From Betaproteobacteria bacterium (GTDB lineage: Bacteria; Pseudomonadota; Gammaproteobacteria; Burkholderiales; Burkholderiaceae_C): 64,000 bases of DNA. The stretch's first letter is position 1. Every line of letters begins with the position of its first letter. Shown in pieces: positions 28,195-36,709 of the stretch. A program made the position numbers and the translations under genes. Where the stretch lies: NCBI GenBank assembly GCA_025356445.1, contig JANXSZ010000011.1:62001-126000 (forward strand). The letters run 5' to 3'. A model generated the notes under the pieces. The model saw nothing but the letters and a program-made list of their open reading frames with translations, was not told the origin of the DNA and searched no databases.

Positions 28195-30495
28195 TCAAAA
28201 CCGCGTCCCCACGACCAGAAACACCCGAGGCGTCCAGCGCAGGGTGGATTGCTCAGCGTAGCTGCGGCCTGCGGGGTCAACGTCCACGCGTTCACGTGAG
28301 CGTTTGGAATTGGTGATGTTGTACACCGTGAAGCGCCAGTAGCCCCACCCAGCCACCACCCGCCCCACATACATATCAGCGCTGGCGTAGGCCAACTCAC
28401 GACCTGACGAAGTGGGTGAGGTGTTCAAGTCTGCCGCGCCCGTCAGCGACAGGCTGGTACCGCCAAACCAGCCTTCGGCCTTGGGCACGGGCTTGGCCAG
28501 GTTGACGTTGACGAGGTAACGCGCTTGCCCCGGAATGCGCTGGCCTACGCTGTCGCCACTGGTCATGCGCGATTGCAGCAAGCTGGCGTTGCTTGAGAGC
28601 GTCCAGCCTCGCCCCCAGCCCAGATCGGTGGGCCAGTTCAAGTTGGTTTTAACGTCGGCCTCCAAACCCCAAACCGTGGCATTGCCCACGTTTTCGGGGC
28701 GCTGCGTCCACAGGCTGCCCCCTGCGCCTGCACCGAAATCGGTGACGCGGCGGGCAATCACATCTTTGATCTGGCGCACAAAAAGATTCAGCCCCAGCTG
28801 GCCTTGCTCGCCCAGCTTGCGCTCCAGACCACCGTCGAAAGTCAAGGTGGATTCGGGACGCAGGCCAGGATTGCCAGCGAAATCGGGGTTATTGGGCGCG
28901 TTCAGGCCCGTGCTGGGAATACGGCGATCAAGCAAATCCATCAGTGCAGGGTTACGGCTTACGCGCGCGAGGTTGAAGCGCACTTGCAGGTCTTCGTTAA
29001 TGGGGGTGCGGCTGTGCAGCGAGGGTTGCAAAAACGTGCGGCGGTTCGTTGCTGTCACAGCAGAAGACGAGGCGGTGTAGTCGCTGCGCGTCTCGGTACT
29101 CTCCAGACGAAGCCCTGCAGTGAAGGTGGTTTTGGCGGGCAGCTCCCACTCGTTTTGCCCCCACAGCGCCCCCCGGCGGGTTCGGGCTCCCAGACCAAAA
29201 GGTGTGGGGGTGGCGTTCAGGCCGACGCTGTTGGCCGTGTCTACGGTGAGGCGGCGCTCTTCGGCTTCGGCACCGAACATCCACAGCAAGGGGTTTTCAG
29301 TGCCCGTGAGTTTGGTGGACACGGTGAAGGCCTTTTCATGGCGGTCATCCAAAAAGGCAGACGGCGTGGTTACAGAGCCAAGGGCGCTGCTGGTGAGGGT
29401 CTGCAAACGGCTGCGGTCCACCCGCTCGCTGCTTTGCTGGCCGGACAGGTAAGACTCCAGGCGGCTGCCCTTGAAGCGGTGTGTCCAGTCGCTGCGCAGC
29501 TGTACCAGGCTGCGTTCGCTCCCCGTGTTGTCAAACACGCGGCTGCTGGTGGGGCCAAAGCCATCGGCACCCGCACCGGTGCTGTCGAATTGCCCCTTCA
29601 CCCGTGTGCCAAGCAGCATCGAGCGGAAATTAAGCTGGTCTGACGGCCCCAGACGCCCGCTGAGCCGGGGAATCAGCAGCCACTCGGCGGTGCGAAAACG
29701 GTACTTTTCATCAGACTGGCTGCTGGAGGGGTTGCTGCCAGCCACGCTCATGCTGCGGTGGGTGTCGCTGCCCGTCAAGCGGTCTGAGGCCGAACCGGCA
29801 AGAAAGTACGTCCAAGGCTCTTTGGGGGCGGCCAGGGGCGGAGCATCGTTTGCGGCATCCGCAGAAGGTATTGCGGGTTTCTCTGGCGCAGTGCCGGGTG
29901 AAGTTAAAAGTGAAGGCACGGGCCCCGTTTTCGAGAAAAACCCTTGGTAAGCGTTTTGGCCCCACACACGCTGGTCGGTGAGTCGGATATTGGTTTCGCG
30001 CTGCACGCTGGCTTGGCGCAACACGATGTTGATGGTGCCGCCCGTGGCCCCAGCAAATTCGGCAGATGGTGCACGCAGCACCTCAATGCGTTCAATCATG
30101 TCGGACGGCAGCTGGTCGAACGGCAACTGGGCAGACTGGCGCGCGCCACTGACCTTTTCACCGTCCACCAAAATCTGTGTGGCAGACCGGTCCATGCCAC
30201 GCATGCGAATTTCCAGACTGCCATTGCCGCTGCCGTTAACCTGCACACCGGGCAGTTGGCGCAGCACATCGGCCACCGTATCTGCGCCCATGGCCTCGAT
30301 ATCTTGCCGGTCCACCGTGACCAGCGAACCAGCCGCGAAAAAGCGCTGCGCAATCGAGCGCCGTTCACGGATGGTGACCGTTTCCAGCTGACGGCCTTCG
30401 GAGGCGCTGCGCTCTTCGGTCGGCATCTGGGCCAGGGCGAGCAGCGGCACAAAAGGAGAGAAAAGCAAGGGAAGCGCAATCAACTTTATGGTCAT
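28195..30495 (-). CDS. TonB-dependent outer-membrane receptor
   Basis: A 766-residue TonB-dependent receptor. From MTIKLIALPLLFSPF a signal peptide ends at LALAQ. A TonB-box-like QLETVTIRERRS segment follows, then the plug domain (VADVLRQLPGVQVNGSG, RGMDRSATQILVDGEKVSGA, IERIEVLRAPSAEF, GGTINIVLRQ; about residues 55-170). The barrel ends in a C-terminal aromatic residue (VVGTRF). NPGLRPESTLTFDGGLE is a normal barrel motif. No siderophore, cobalamin or sugar genes adjoin and I see no riboswitch in the 290-bp upstream gap, so the ligand is unknown. Confidence 0.92.
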   Translation of the reverse strand: MTIKLIALPLLFSPFVPLLALAQMPTEERSASEGRQLETVTIRERRSIAQRFFAAGSLVTVDRQDIEAMGADTVADVLRQLPGVQVNGSGNGSLEIRMRGMDRSATQILVDGEKVSGARQSAQLPFDQLPSDMIERIEVLRAPSAEFAGATGGTINIVLRQASVQRETNIRLTDQRVWGQNAYQGFFSKTGPVPSLLTSPGTAPEKPAIPSADAANDAPPLAAPKEPWTYFLAGSASDRLTGSDTHRSMSVAGSNPSSSQSDEKYRFRTAEWLLIPRLSGRLGPSDQLNFRSMLLGTRVKGQFDSTGAGADGFGPTSSRVFDNTGSERSLVQLRSDWTHRFKGSRLESYLSGQQSSERVDRSRLQTLTSSALGSVTTPSAFLDDRHEKAFTVSTKLTGTENPLLWMFGAEAEERRLTVDTANSVGLNATPTPFGLGARTRRGALWGQNEWELPAKTTFTAGLRLESTETRSDYTASSSAVTATNRRTFLQPSLHSRTPINEDLQVRFNLARVSRNPALMDLLDRRIPSTGLNAPNNPDFAGNPGLRPESTLTFDGGLERKLGEQGQLGLNLFVRQIKDVIARRVTDFGAGAGGSLWTQRPENVGNATVWGLEADVKTNLNWPTDLGWGRGWTLSSNASLLQSRMTSGDSVGQRIPGQARYLVNVNLAKPVPKAEGWFGGTSLSLTGAADLNTSPTSSGRELAYASADMYVGRVVAGWGYWRFTVYNITNSKRSRERVDVDPAGRSYAEQSTLRWTPRVFLVVGTRF

Positions 30496-30737
30496 GGTGG
30501 GGGTTTTAAAAATAAGCGTCATGGCAGTTTTGTATTGTTGCTGATTCCCGTCTTTTTCACCGTGCCACCGGATGTCTAAGACAACCCGGCATCAGCGCCT
30601 AGGCAATACCCGCAGGGGTAAACACCATGATTCGTCGCCAACGTGACGCCATAAAAGAGGGTGGACTCTAATACCGCGTGAATCCGGCTCTTTAACGCAG
30701 TTTCACCACTGCACGGCTTGGCATCAATGCTACCTTT

Positions 30738-30754
30738 GCCACTCTTTCAATAGC
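30738..30754. repeat. 17-bp palindromic element upstream of the esterase gene
   Basis: GCCACTCTTTCAATAGC; one mismatch to the consensus. Intergenic, 31 bp before the esterase start. Confidence 0.45.
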
Positions 30755-30785
30755 CCAACAAGGGAACATTTTGTTATCACACCTC

Positions 30786-31595
30786 ATGAACCCTTTCAGT
30801 TACGCCATGCCCTCCCCTGAAGCAAGCGATAAAACCCCGTCTCCGCCAAACCTGTTTTTGCTGGCGATGGAGTTCCGTGCTTTCTGGGAATTCGGTGCTG
30901 TGCTGCCGAGCTGGCCCATGCTGTCGCGTGCACCTGAGGGTGACGGCCATGCAGTGCTGGTGTTTCCTGGCCTGTCGGCGGGTGACGCCTCCACCGTCCC
31001 GCTGCGCCGCTACCTGAGCAGCCTGGGGTATGAGGCCCACGGCTGGGAACAAGGCTTGAACTTTGGCCCCAAAGCCGGTGTGCTGGAAAACGCCCGTAAA
31101 CAGGTTCGTGCGCTGTTTGAATCGACGGGCCGCAAAGTCAGCCTGATCGGCTGGAGCCTGGGTGGCATTTACGCCCGTGAATTGGCCAAGGAAATGCCAG
31201 AGCTGGTGCGCTGCGCGATCACACTGGGCACGCCATTCAACGGTTCGCCCAAAAGCACCAATGCGTGGCGGGTGTACGAGCTGGTCAGTGGCCGCGATGC
31301 GGGGCAGGAAGTTCATAACTACGACTTGCCCGTGGCCCCCAGCGTACCCACCACGTCGGTCTACTCGCGAACCGACGGCGTGGTGGCTTGGCCGTGCAGC
31401 ATTCAACCGCCGAGTGCCGAGACGCCCCACACCGAAAACGTGGAGGTCTATGCCAGCCATGTGGGCTTGGGCGTGAACCCCAGCGCCTGGTGGGTGGTGG
31501 CTGACCGCCTGGCACAGCCTGAGGGCGCGTGGCAGCCGTTCGAGCCTCAAGGGGCTTTGCAAGGGTTGGTGTTTCCCGATCCCATGCGCAATTAA
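30786..31595 (+). CDS. Esterase/lipase-like alpha/beta hydrolase
   Basis: A 269-residue alpha/beta hydrolase from the ATG at 30786 (a TTG at 30771 is also in frame). It contains AVLVFPGLSAGDASTVPLRRYL near 45, nucleophile elbow LIGWSLGGIYARELAKEMP near 110, CAITLGTPFNGSPKS near 137, an acidic residue in SRTDGVV near 185, and the late histidine in YASHVGLGVNP near 217. These match the triacylglycerol-lipase/esterase group lacking a signal peptide. It is followed by a strong bidirectional terminator. The substrate is unknown. Confidence 0.82.
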   Translation: MNPFSYAMPSPEASDKTPSPPNLFLLAMEFRAFWEFGAVLPSWPMLSRAPEGDGHAVLVFPGLSAGDASTVPLRRYLSSLGYEAHGWEQGLNFGPKAGVLENARKQVRALFESTGRKVSLIGWSLGGIYARELAKEMPELVRCAITLGTPFNGSPKSTNAWRVYELVSGRDAGQEVHNYDLPVAPSVPTTSVYSRTDGVVAWPCSIQPPSAETPHTENVEVYASHVGLGVNPSAWWVVADRLAQPEGAWQPFEPQGALQGLVFPDPMRN

Positions 31596-31630
31596 GTCAA
31601 AGCCTAAAGTCCCCCACCCAGAAATCCAGA

Positions 31631-31671
31631 AAAAAAGGGCCTGCCAGCAATACGCTGGCAGGCCCTTTTTT
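31631..31671. terminator. Bidirectional rho-independent terminator
   Basis: A perfect 18-bp inverted repeat (31631-31648 with 31654-31671) has a 5-nt AATAC loop, a GC core GGGCCTGCCAGC and flanking A and T runs. It can terminate transcripts from both directions, and lies exactly between the convergent esterase and ppa stop codons. Confidence 0.95.
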
Positions 31672-31686
31672 GAGCACACGGGCAAC

Positions 31687-32226
31687 TTACGCGGCGCTGG
31701 CCTTGTTGTAGTTGGCGATGCCGTCCATGATTTCTTTGCGTGCAGCGTCTGGGCCTTCCCAGCCCATGATCTTGACCCATTTGCCGGGTTCCAGGTCTTT
31801 GTAATGCTCAAAGAAGTGGGCAATGGTTTTGAGGCGAAGAGGATTCATGTCCTCTGGCTTTTGCCAGTGGGTGTAAATCGGCAAGATTTTGTCGATAGGC
31901 ACAGCCAGCACTTTGCCGTCAATACCGGCTTCGTCTTCCATCATCAAAATGCCGATGGGGCGGCATGTCACTACCACGCCAGGGATCAAGGGCACAGGGG
32001 TGATCACCAGCACGTCCACCGGGTCCCCGTCACCGCTGAGGGTTTTAGGCACGTAGCCGTAATTGGTGGGGTAATGCATGGCGGTGCTCATGAAGCGATC
32101 CACAAAAATCGCGCCAGACTCTTTGTCCACCTCGTACTTGACCGGGTCAGCGTTCATGGGGATTTCAATCACCACGTTGAAGGCATCAGGTACTTTGTCG
32201 CCAGGATTAACTTTTTGTAAGGACAT
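31687..32226 (-). CDS. ppa: Inorganic pyrophosphatase (family I, soluble)
   Basis: A cytoplasmic enzyme hydrolysing pyrophosphate and driving biosynthetic reactions forward. 179 residues, the usual bacterial length. The PPase signature is complete: [21 protein letters not shown] near 20, the metal-binding core [17 protein letters not shown] near 65, [20 protein letters not shown] near 95, and [16 protein letters not shown] near 140. It is divergent from the membrane pyrophosphatase gene across a 292-bp region, so both pyrophosphate-removing routes share a control region. Confidence 0.97.
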   Translation of the reverse strand: MSLQKVNPGDKVPDAFNVVIEIPMNADPVKYEVDKESGAIFVDRFMSTAMHYPTNYGYVPKTLSGDGDPVDVLVITPVPLIPGVVVTCRPIGILMMEDEAGIDGKVLAVPIDKILPIYTHWQKPEDMNPLRLKTIAHFFEHYKDLEPGKWVKIMGWEGPDAARKEIMDGIANYNKASAA

Positions 32227-32417
32227 GGGATCAGGTTTCTTGGGTTGAAGAGAAGTGACAAACCGTGTGATTGTCGGGCGAAGTCCGGGTGAACTAACAC
32301 GCTCAGGACTTTCCCTGATTTTACCGGTGCCAAGCCCTTACAAGCCTTACAGAACAACCCATTTGAGGGGTTTGGCCGTATATTGCACCCGTTGGCCAAT
32401 CGTCTTCGCCCTTGTGG

Positions 32418-32490
32418 CGCTGCGAGGAAGCAACGCAGCGGGGGCAATGCATACCGTGTGCGTTTGCATGTGCTTGTGCGTATGGCCCCC
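32418..32490 (+). promoter_or_regulatory. Structured 5' leader of hppA
   Basis: Two hairpins lie directly before the hppA ribosome-binding site. The first is CGCTGCG/CGCAGCG (32418-32424 and 32434-32440). The second joins GGGGGC (32440-32445) plus CATAC (32450-32454) with GTATG plus GCCCCC (32480-32490), leaving a 25-nt loop. TCCT at 32491-32494 follows and is complementary to the AGGA of the ribosome-binding site at about 32506. A regulated leader is possible; no known riboswitch family is recognised. Confidence 0.4.
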
Positions 32491-32518
32491 TCCTAGCGAC
32501 ACAACAGGAGACACAACT

Positions 32519-34588
32519 ATGACAGGCAATGCTGCGCTTATTCTGGCGCTCGTTTGCGGCTTTATTGCCGTGGGTTACGGCTTTTGGGCCCGAGGGTGGA
32601 TTCTTTCCCAAGACGCGGGCAACGCCCGCATGCAAGAGATTGCTGCAGCCATTCAGGCCGGTGCAGCGGCTTACCTTTCCAGGCAGTACCGAACGATTGC
32701 GATGGTGGGCGTGGTGCTCGCCATCCTGATTGGCATCTTTCTGGACGGGCAAACGGCAGTCGGCTTTGTGATTGGTGCGGTGCTGTCGGGCGCCTGCGGC
32801 TTCATTGGCATGAACGTCTCGGTGCGGGCCAATGTGCGCACCGCGCAAGCCGCTACCAAGGGCATTGGCCCAGCGCTGGACGTTGCCTTTCGCGGCGGGG
32901 CCATCACCGGGATGCTGGTGGTTGGCTTAGGTCTGCTGGGCGTGACGGGCTTCTTTTGGTTCCTGGTGGGTAACGGCAACCTGTCGCCGGACAAAAACCT
33001 GGCCAAGCTGCTCGATCCACTGATTGGCTTTGCCTTTGGCTCATCGCTCATTTCCATTTTTGCCCGCTTGGGTGGTGGCATCTTCACCAAAGGCGCAGAC
33101 GTGGGTGCCGACTTGGTGGGCAAGGTCGAAGCAGGCATCCCCGAGGATGACCCGCGCAACCCTGCCGTGATTGCCGACAACGTGGGCGACAACGTGGGTG
33201 ACTGCGCAGGCATGGCGGCAGACTTGTTCGAGACCTATGCGGTCACGCTAATTGCCACTATGGTTTTAGGATCGCTTGTAGCAAGCTCAGCGGGCATGGC
33301 AGCCGTTATTTACCCCTTGGCATTAGGGGGGGTGTCCATCATCGCATCCATCATTGGTTGCTTCTTCGTCAAGGCCACGCCGGGCATGAAGAACGTGATG
33401 CCTGCGCTGTACAAGGGTCTGGCTGTGGCGGGCGTGCTGTCGCTGATCGCCTTTTTCTTCGTCACACAGTGGCTGATTCCTGACAACGCCATCACCGCAA
33501 CGGGCAGCACGATGAAGCTGTTTGGTGCCTGCGCTGTGGGCTTGGTGCTGACGGCCGCACTGGTGTGGATCACGGAGTACTACACCGGTACGCAGTACGC
33601 CCCCGTACAGCACATCGCGCAAGCCTCAACAACTGGACACGGCACCAATATCATTGCGGGCCTGGGTGTGTCGATGCGCTCTACGGCATGGCCGGTACTG
33701 TTCGTCTGCGCGGCCATCCTCACGGCCTATGGTCTGGGCGGCTTGTACGGCATTGCGGTCGCGGCGACGTCCATGCTCAGCATGGCTGGCATCGTGGTCG
33801 CTTTGGACGCCTACGGCCCCATCACCGACAACGCAGGCGGTATCGCCGAAATGGCTGAAATGCCCAAGGAAGTGCGCGATGTCACCGACCCGCTGGACGC
33901 CGTGGGCAACACCACCAAGGCCGTCACCAAAGGCTACGCGATTGGCTCGGCCGGTTTGGCGGCGCTGGTGCTGTTTGCCGACTACACCCACAAGCTGGAA
34001 GGCTATGGCAAGGCCATCACCTTTGACTTGAGCGATCCGCTGGTCATCGTGGGCCTGTTCATTGGCGGGATGATCCCCTACCTGTTTGGCGCCATGGCGA
34101 TGGAGGCCGTGGGCCGTGCAGCGGGTGCTGTGGTGGTGGAAGTTCGCCGCCAGTTCCGCGAGATCAAAGGCATCATGGAAGGTACGGCCAAACCCGAATA
34201 TGGCCGCGCCGTGGACATGCTGACCAGCGCCGCCATCAAGGAAATGATGATCCCCAGCCTGCTGCCTGTGGTGGTACCGGTGCTGGTGGGCCTGCTGCTT
34301 GGCCCCAAAGCCCTGGGTGGCTTGCTGATGGGAACCATCGTCACCGGCCTGTTTGTGGCGATCAGCATGTGTACTGGCGGCGGTGCATGGGACAACGCCA
34401 AGAAGTACATCGAAGACGGCCACCACGGTGGCAAGGGTTCTGAAACCCACAAAGCGGCGGTTACCGGTGACACCGTGGGCGACCCCTACAAAGACACAGC
34501 TGGCCCGGCGGTGAACCCGCTCATCAAGATCATCAACATCGTGGCCTTGCTGATCGTGCCACTGGTGATGAAGTTCCATGGGGGTTAG
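32519..34588 (+). CDS. hppA: K+-independent proton-pumping membrane pyrophosphatase
   Basis: An integral membrane pump that couples pyrophosphate hydrolysis to proton export. The ATG at 32519 follows an AGGAG site and gives 689 residues with about 16 membrane helices. The catalytic signature [21 protein letters not shown] (about 205) and [19 protein letters not shown] are intact, as is the conserved [16 protein letters not shown] near 430. The diagnostic segment [15 protein letters not shown] carries Lys and Thr at the two positions that mark K+-independent H+ pumps (Ala and Gly in K+-dependent ones). The gene is divergent from ppa. Confidence 0.97.
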   Translation: MTGNAALILALVCGFIAVGYGFWARGWILSQDAGNARMQEIAAAIQAGAAAYLSRQYRTIAMVGVVLAILIGIFLDGQTAVGFVIGAVLSGACGFIGMNVSVRANVRTAQAATKGIGPALDVAFRGGAITGMLVVGLGLLGVTGFFWFLVGNGNLSPDKNLAKLLDPLIGFAFGSSLISIFARLGGGIFTKGADVGADLVGKVEAGIPEDDPRNPAVIADNVGDNVGDCAGMAADLFETYAVTLIATMVLGSLVASSAGMAAVIYPLALGGVSIIASIIGCFFVKATPGMKNVMPALYKGLAVAGVLSLIAFFFVTQWLIPDNAITATGSTMKLFGACAVGLVLTAALVWITEYYTGTQYAPVQHIAQASTTGHGTNIIAGLGVSMRSTAWPVLFVCAAILTAYGLGGLYGIAVAATSMLSMAGIVVALDAYGPITDNAGGIAEMAEMPKEVRDVTDPLDAVGNTTKAVTKGYAIGSAGLAALVLFADYTHKLEGYGKAITFDLSDPLVIVGLFIGGMIPYLFGAMAMEAVGRAAGAVVVEVRRQFREIKGIMEGTAKPEYGRAVDMLTSAAIKEMMIPSLLPVVVPVLVGLLLGPKALGGLLMGTIVTGLFVAISMCTGGGAWDNAKKYIEDGHHGGKGSETHKAAVTGDTVGDPYKDTAGPAVNPLIKIINIVALLIVPLVMKFHGG

Positions 34589-34632
34589 ATAGCCATAGCG
34601 GCCGCCCCAGCCCCAGGGGCTATCAGGAACTA

Positions 34633-35499
34633 TCAGGGACTGTTGAAAGCCGCCTTTAACCGGGACAACACCTCGGTATTGGCGGCTTCGCGCGCTACGG
34701 GATTCGCTCCCACATGCACGCCTTGCCCTGGATTGACGCCGTTCGGCACATCCGTGCGCAGGCGAACAGTGCCTATAGGATTGTCAAAATCATGGTAGCT
34801 GTCAGGGTACACCGTGACGCTGGCACCCACGGTCTTACCCAATGCGATGCACGGGGCTGCAGGTGTCCAGTCGTCTTTTTCCCCCACCAGCATCGTGAGC
34901 ATGGTGTTGGGCTGGTAGCCACTCTTCACAGCCGCTGCGCAGCCAGGGTAGAAAGCAATCGCCGTTTTAAACGGATTTTTTTGAGCTGCGACTTCAGGCT
35001 GGTTGGCATCGGTTGCAGCCAACACAGCACTGCCACCGTGCGACCAGCCCAAGAGCGCAACCTCCCCCGTTTGGCCCCAAGGCTGCTGGCGCACCCAGTT
35101 CAGTGCAGCCAGCGCATCGCGGCGGCGTTCGCGTTGGGTGATGCTGCGGCTGCCGATTGTTTGGGTACAGATTTCGCGCACACCGCGTGAGGTCAGGCTG
35201 TCAGGGAAGACCACCGCATAACCCTCACCCACCAGCCCGTCGGCCATGGCTTGATGACGGGCGTTCAGCAGCCCCTGGCGAGGGCCGCTGGTGGCATACA
35301 ACCCGCCACACCCATGCAGCGCGACTACCGTTGCCGTGGGCTTGGCGGTGTTGGCTGCGCTGGGCAAGGCCAGCCAAGCTTTGAGTAAGGTGCCATCCAG
35401 GCTGATGAACTGCGCTTCTTCGAGCGGCACAGCCTGCACACAGGCACTGGCGATGACGCTTGCGATAAAAAGCGCCTTGCGCGCAGATTGTTTAAGCAC
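34633..35499 (-). CDS. Exported dienelactone-hydrolase-like protein
   Basis: A 288-residue alpha/beta hydrolase with a signal peptide (MLKQSARKALFIASVIASACVQA). The core shows VVALHGCGGLYATSGPR near 60, nucleophile elbow LLGWSHGGSAVLAATD near 150, an acid in EKDDWTPAAPC near 210 and the catalytic histidine in YHDFDNP near 235. The dienelactone hydrolase subfamily uses a cysteine nucleophile in classical members; here the elbow is Ser (GWSHGG), so an esterase-type reaction is more likely. The substrate is unknown. Confidence 0.8.
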   Translation of the reverse strand: MLKQSARKALFIASVIASACVQAVPLEEAQFISLDGTLLKAWLALPSAANTAKPTATVVALHGCGGLYATSGPRQGLLNARHQAMADGLVGEGYAVVFPDSLTSRGVREICTQTIGSRSITQRERRRDALAALNWVRQQPWGQTGEVALLGWSHGGSAVLAATDANQPEVAAQKNPFKTAIAFYPGCAAAVKSGYQPNTMLTMLVGEKDDWTPAAPCIALGKTVGASVTVYPDSYHDFDNPIGTVRLRTDVPNGVNPGQGVHVGANPVAREAANTEVLSRLKAAFNSP

Positions 35500-35565
35500 A
35501 GTAAGCTACCAAAACAAGCGCATTAATGGCCTTTTACGGGTCAGCTGAAGGGGCCGTGAAGTCAG

Positions 35566-36603
35566 TTAAAAAAGATCAACATCGTTGGTTTCAACCACCT
35601 GCTCGGCCAGTTCACCAGCCTTCACCAGCGCCAGGTAGCTGCACACCTGGTTACGGCCATGGCCTTTGGCGTAGTACACCGCCTTGTCAGCACGGCCAAA
35701 AGCACCACCGGGCGTGTCGTTGTCAGCCAATGCGGCAAACCCGGTACTGATGGTGATCGTGCCCACCTGTGGGAACGGATGCGACTCCACCCGGCTGCGA
35801 AAACGCTCCAGCGCAGAAACTGCCTCGCTGTGCTCAGCGCAACGCATCAGCACCACAAACTCCTCACCACCAAACCGGTACAGCTGGTCGTGAAAGCGGA
35901 AGTTACTGCGCATGAGCTGCGCCAACAGCAGCAGCACCTCGTCACCAATCAGGTGGCCAAAGTTGTCGTTGACACGTTTGAAGTGGTCAATGTCCAGTAC
36001 CGCCAGCCAGTAGCTCTTGCCGGCACTGTACACACGGCGGTCTGGGTGTCCCAGCTCGCCCACCGTGTCTTGGTCTGCGGCCGCTTTGAAGAAAGCACCG
36101 TCAAACGTTTTGCGGTTCAGCAGCTCGGTCAGAGCATCCTTTTCGCCGTAATCCAACAGCCCCAGCAGATTTTTGTAAACCCGCAAAACGCTTTGAATCA
36201 ATCCCTCAACGTCTTGCGCTAACGGCTGCGCCGTTTCAATCTCCAACAGCAGGGACGTTCCCGTATTTTTCCCGACAGGAAACACCGTCATGGAAGTAAG
36301 CGTGGCCGCATGTTCAATATTGCCGCTGCCAATAGCGGCTTGACGGGTTGGGAAATCCACCAAGGCAGGCAATGTGTCCCAGTCCATCCAGGCGGCATCA
36401 CGCTGGGGCTCGGTGTCTTGTGCCGTCAGCAACGCGCAGGTCATGCAACGCTGGTCATTGGCCTCGCCCACAATGCGCACCAGCCGCACACTGACGGGGT
36501 GCGGCTGAGGCAAGGTTTGCACCAGCTTTGTGAGTGCAACATCCAGGGCGTCATGGTCTCGCAACCCCGTTAAATCGGCCAAGCCGTCAATAAGCGTTTT
36601 CAT
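35566..36603 (-). CDS. Diguanylate cyclase (GGDEF) with N-terminal sensor-like region
   Basis: A 345-residue cytoplasmic protein. The N-terminal half (about 1-165) looks GAF-like, with no recognisable ligand motif. The GGDEF domain (about 175-325) has ALTELLNRKTFDGAF, DIDHFKRVNDNFGHLIGDEVLL and the active signature RFGGEEFVVLM. An RFHD inhibitory-site motif (RxxD) is five residues before GGEEF, so product inhibition by c-di-GMP is expected. All catalytic residues are present. There are no membrane helices. It lies between a hydrolase and alaS without an obvious partner. Confidence 0.9.
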   Translation of the reverse strand: MKTLIDGLADLTGLRDHDALDVALTKLVQTLPQPHPVSVRLVRIVGEANDQRCMTCALLTAQDTEPQRDAAWMDWDTLPALVDFPTRQAAIGSGNIEHAATLTSMTVFPVGKNTGTSLLLEIETAQPLAQDVEGLIQSVLRVYKNLLGLLDYGEKDALTELLNRKTFDGAFFKAAADQDTVGELGHPDRRVYSAGKSYWLAVLDIDHFKRVNDNFGHLIGDEVLLLLAQLMRSNFRFHDQLYRFGGEEFVVLMRCAEHSEAVSALERFRSRVESHPFPQVGTITISTGFAALADNDTPGGAFGRADKAVYYAKGHGRNQVCSYLALVKAGELAEQVVETNDVDLF

Positions 36604-36664
36604 AAGGCGAGTCTATCCATTAGCACGCAACACATCGTAAAAGGGCTTATTGAAAGAGGGTCTT

Positions 36665-36687
36665 CCTGCGCAGTGGTGCCGCGCAGG
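36665..36687. terminator. Hairpin downstream of alaS
   Basis: A perfect 7-bp stem, CCTGCGC (36665-36671) with GCGCAGG (36681-36687), and a 9-nt loop, 22 bp past the alaS stop. GC-rich but without a T-tract, so only a candidate terminator. Confidence 0.35.
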
Positions 36688-36691
36688 GGTT

Positions 36692-36708
36692 GCTACAAAA
36701 ATCGCAGC
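36692..36708. repeat. 17-bp palindromic element abutting the alaS stop codon
   Basis: GCTACAAAAATCGCAGC; one mismatch. It ends one base before the alaS stop codon (36710-36712), so it forms the first downstream sequence of that gene. Confidence 0.5.
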
Positions 36709-36709
36709 C

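Noticed and set aside
30496-30785. Possible riboswitch upstream of the TonB receptor
   Set aside because: No cobalamin-box or other conserved riboswitch core is visible; only short local repeats and one 17-bp element.
34589-34632. GATAGCC/GGCTATC-like repeats after hppA as further copies of the 17-bp element
   Set aside because: Arms and spacing do not fit the 17-bp pattern; probably a separate small hairpin.
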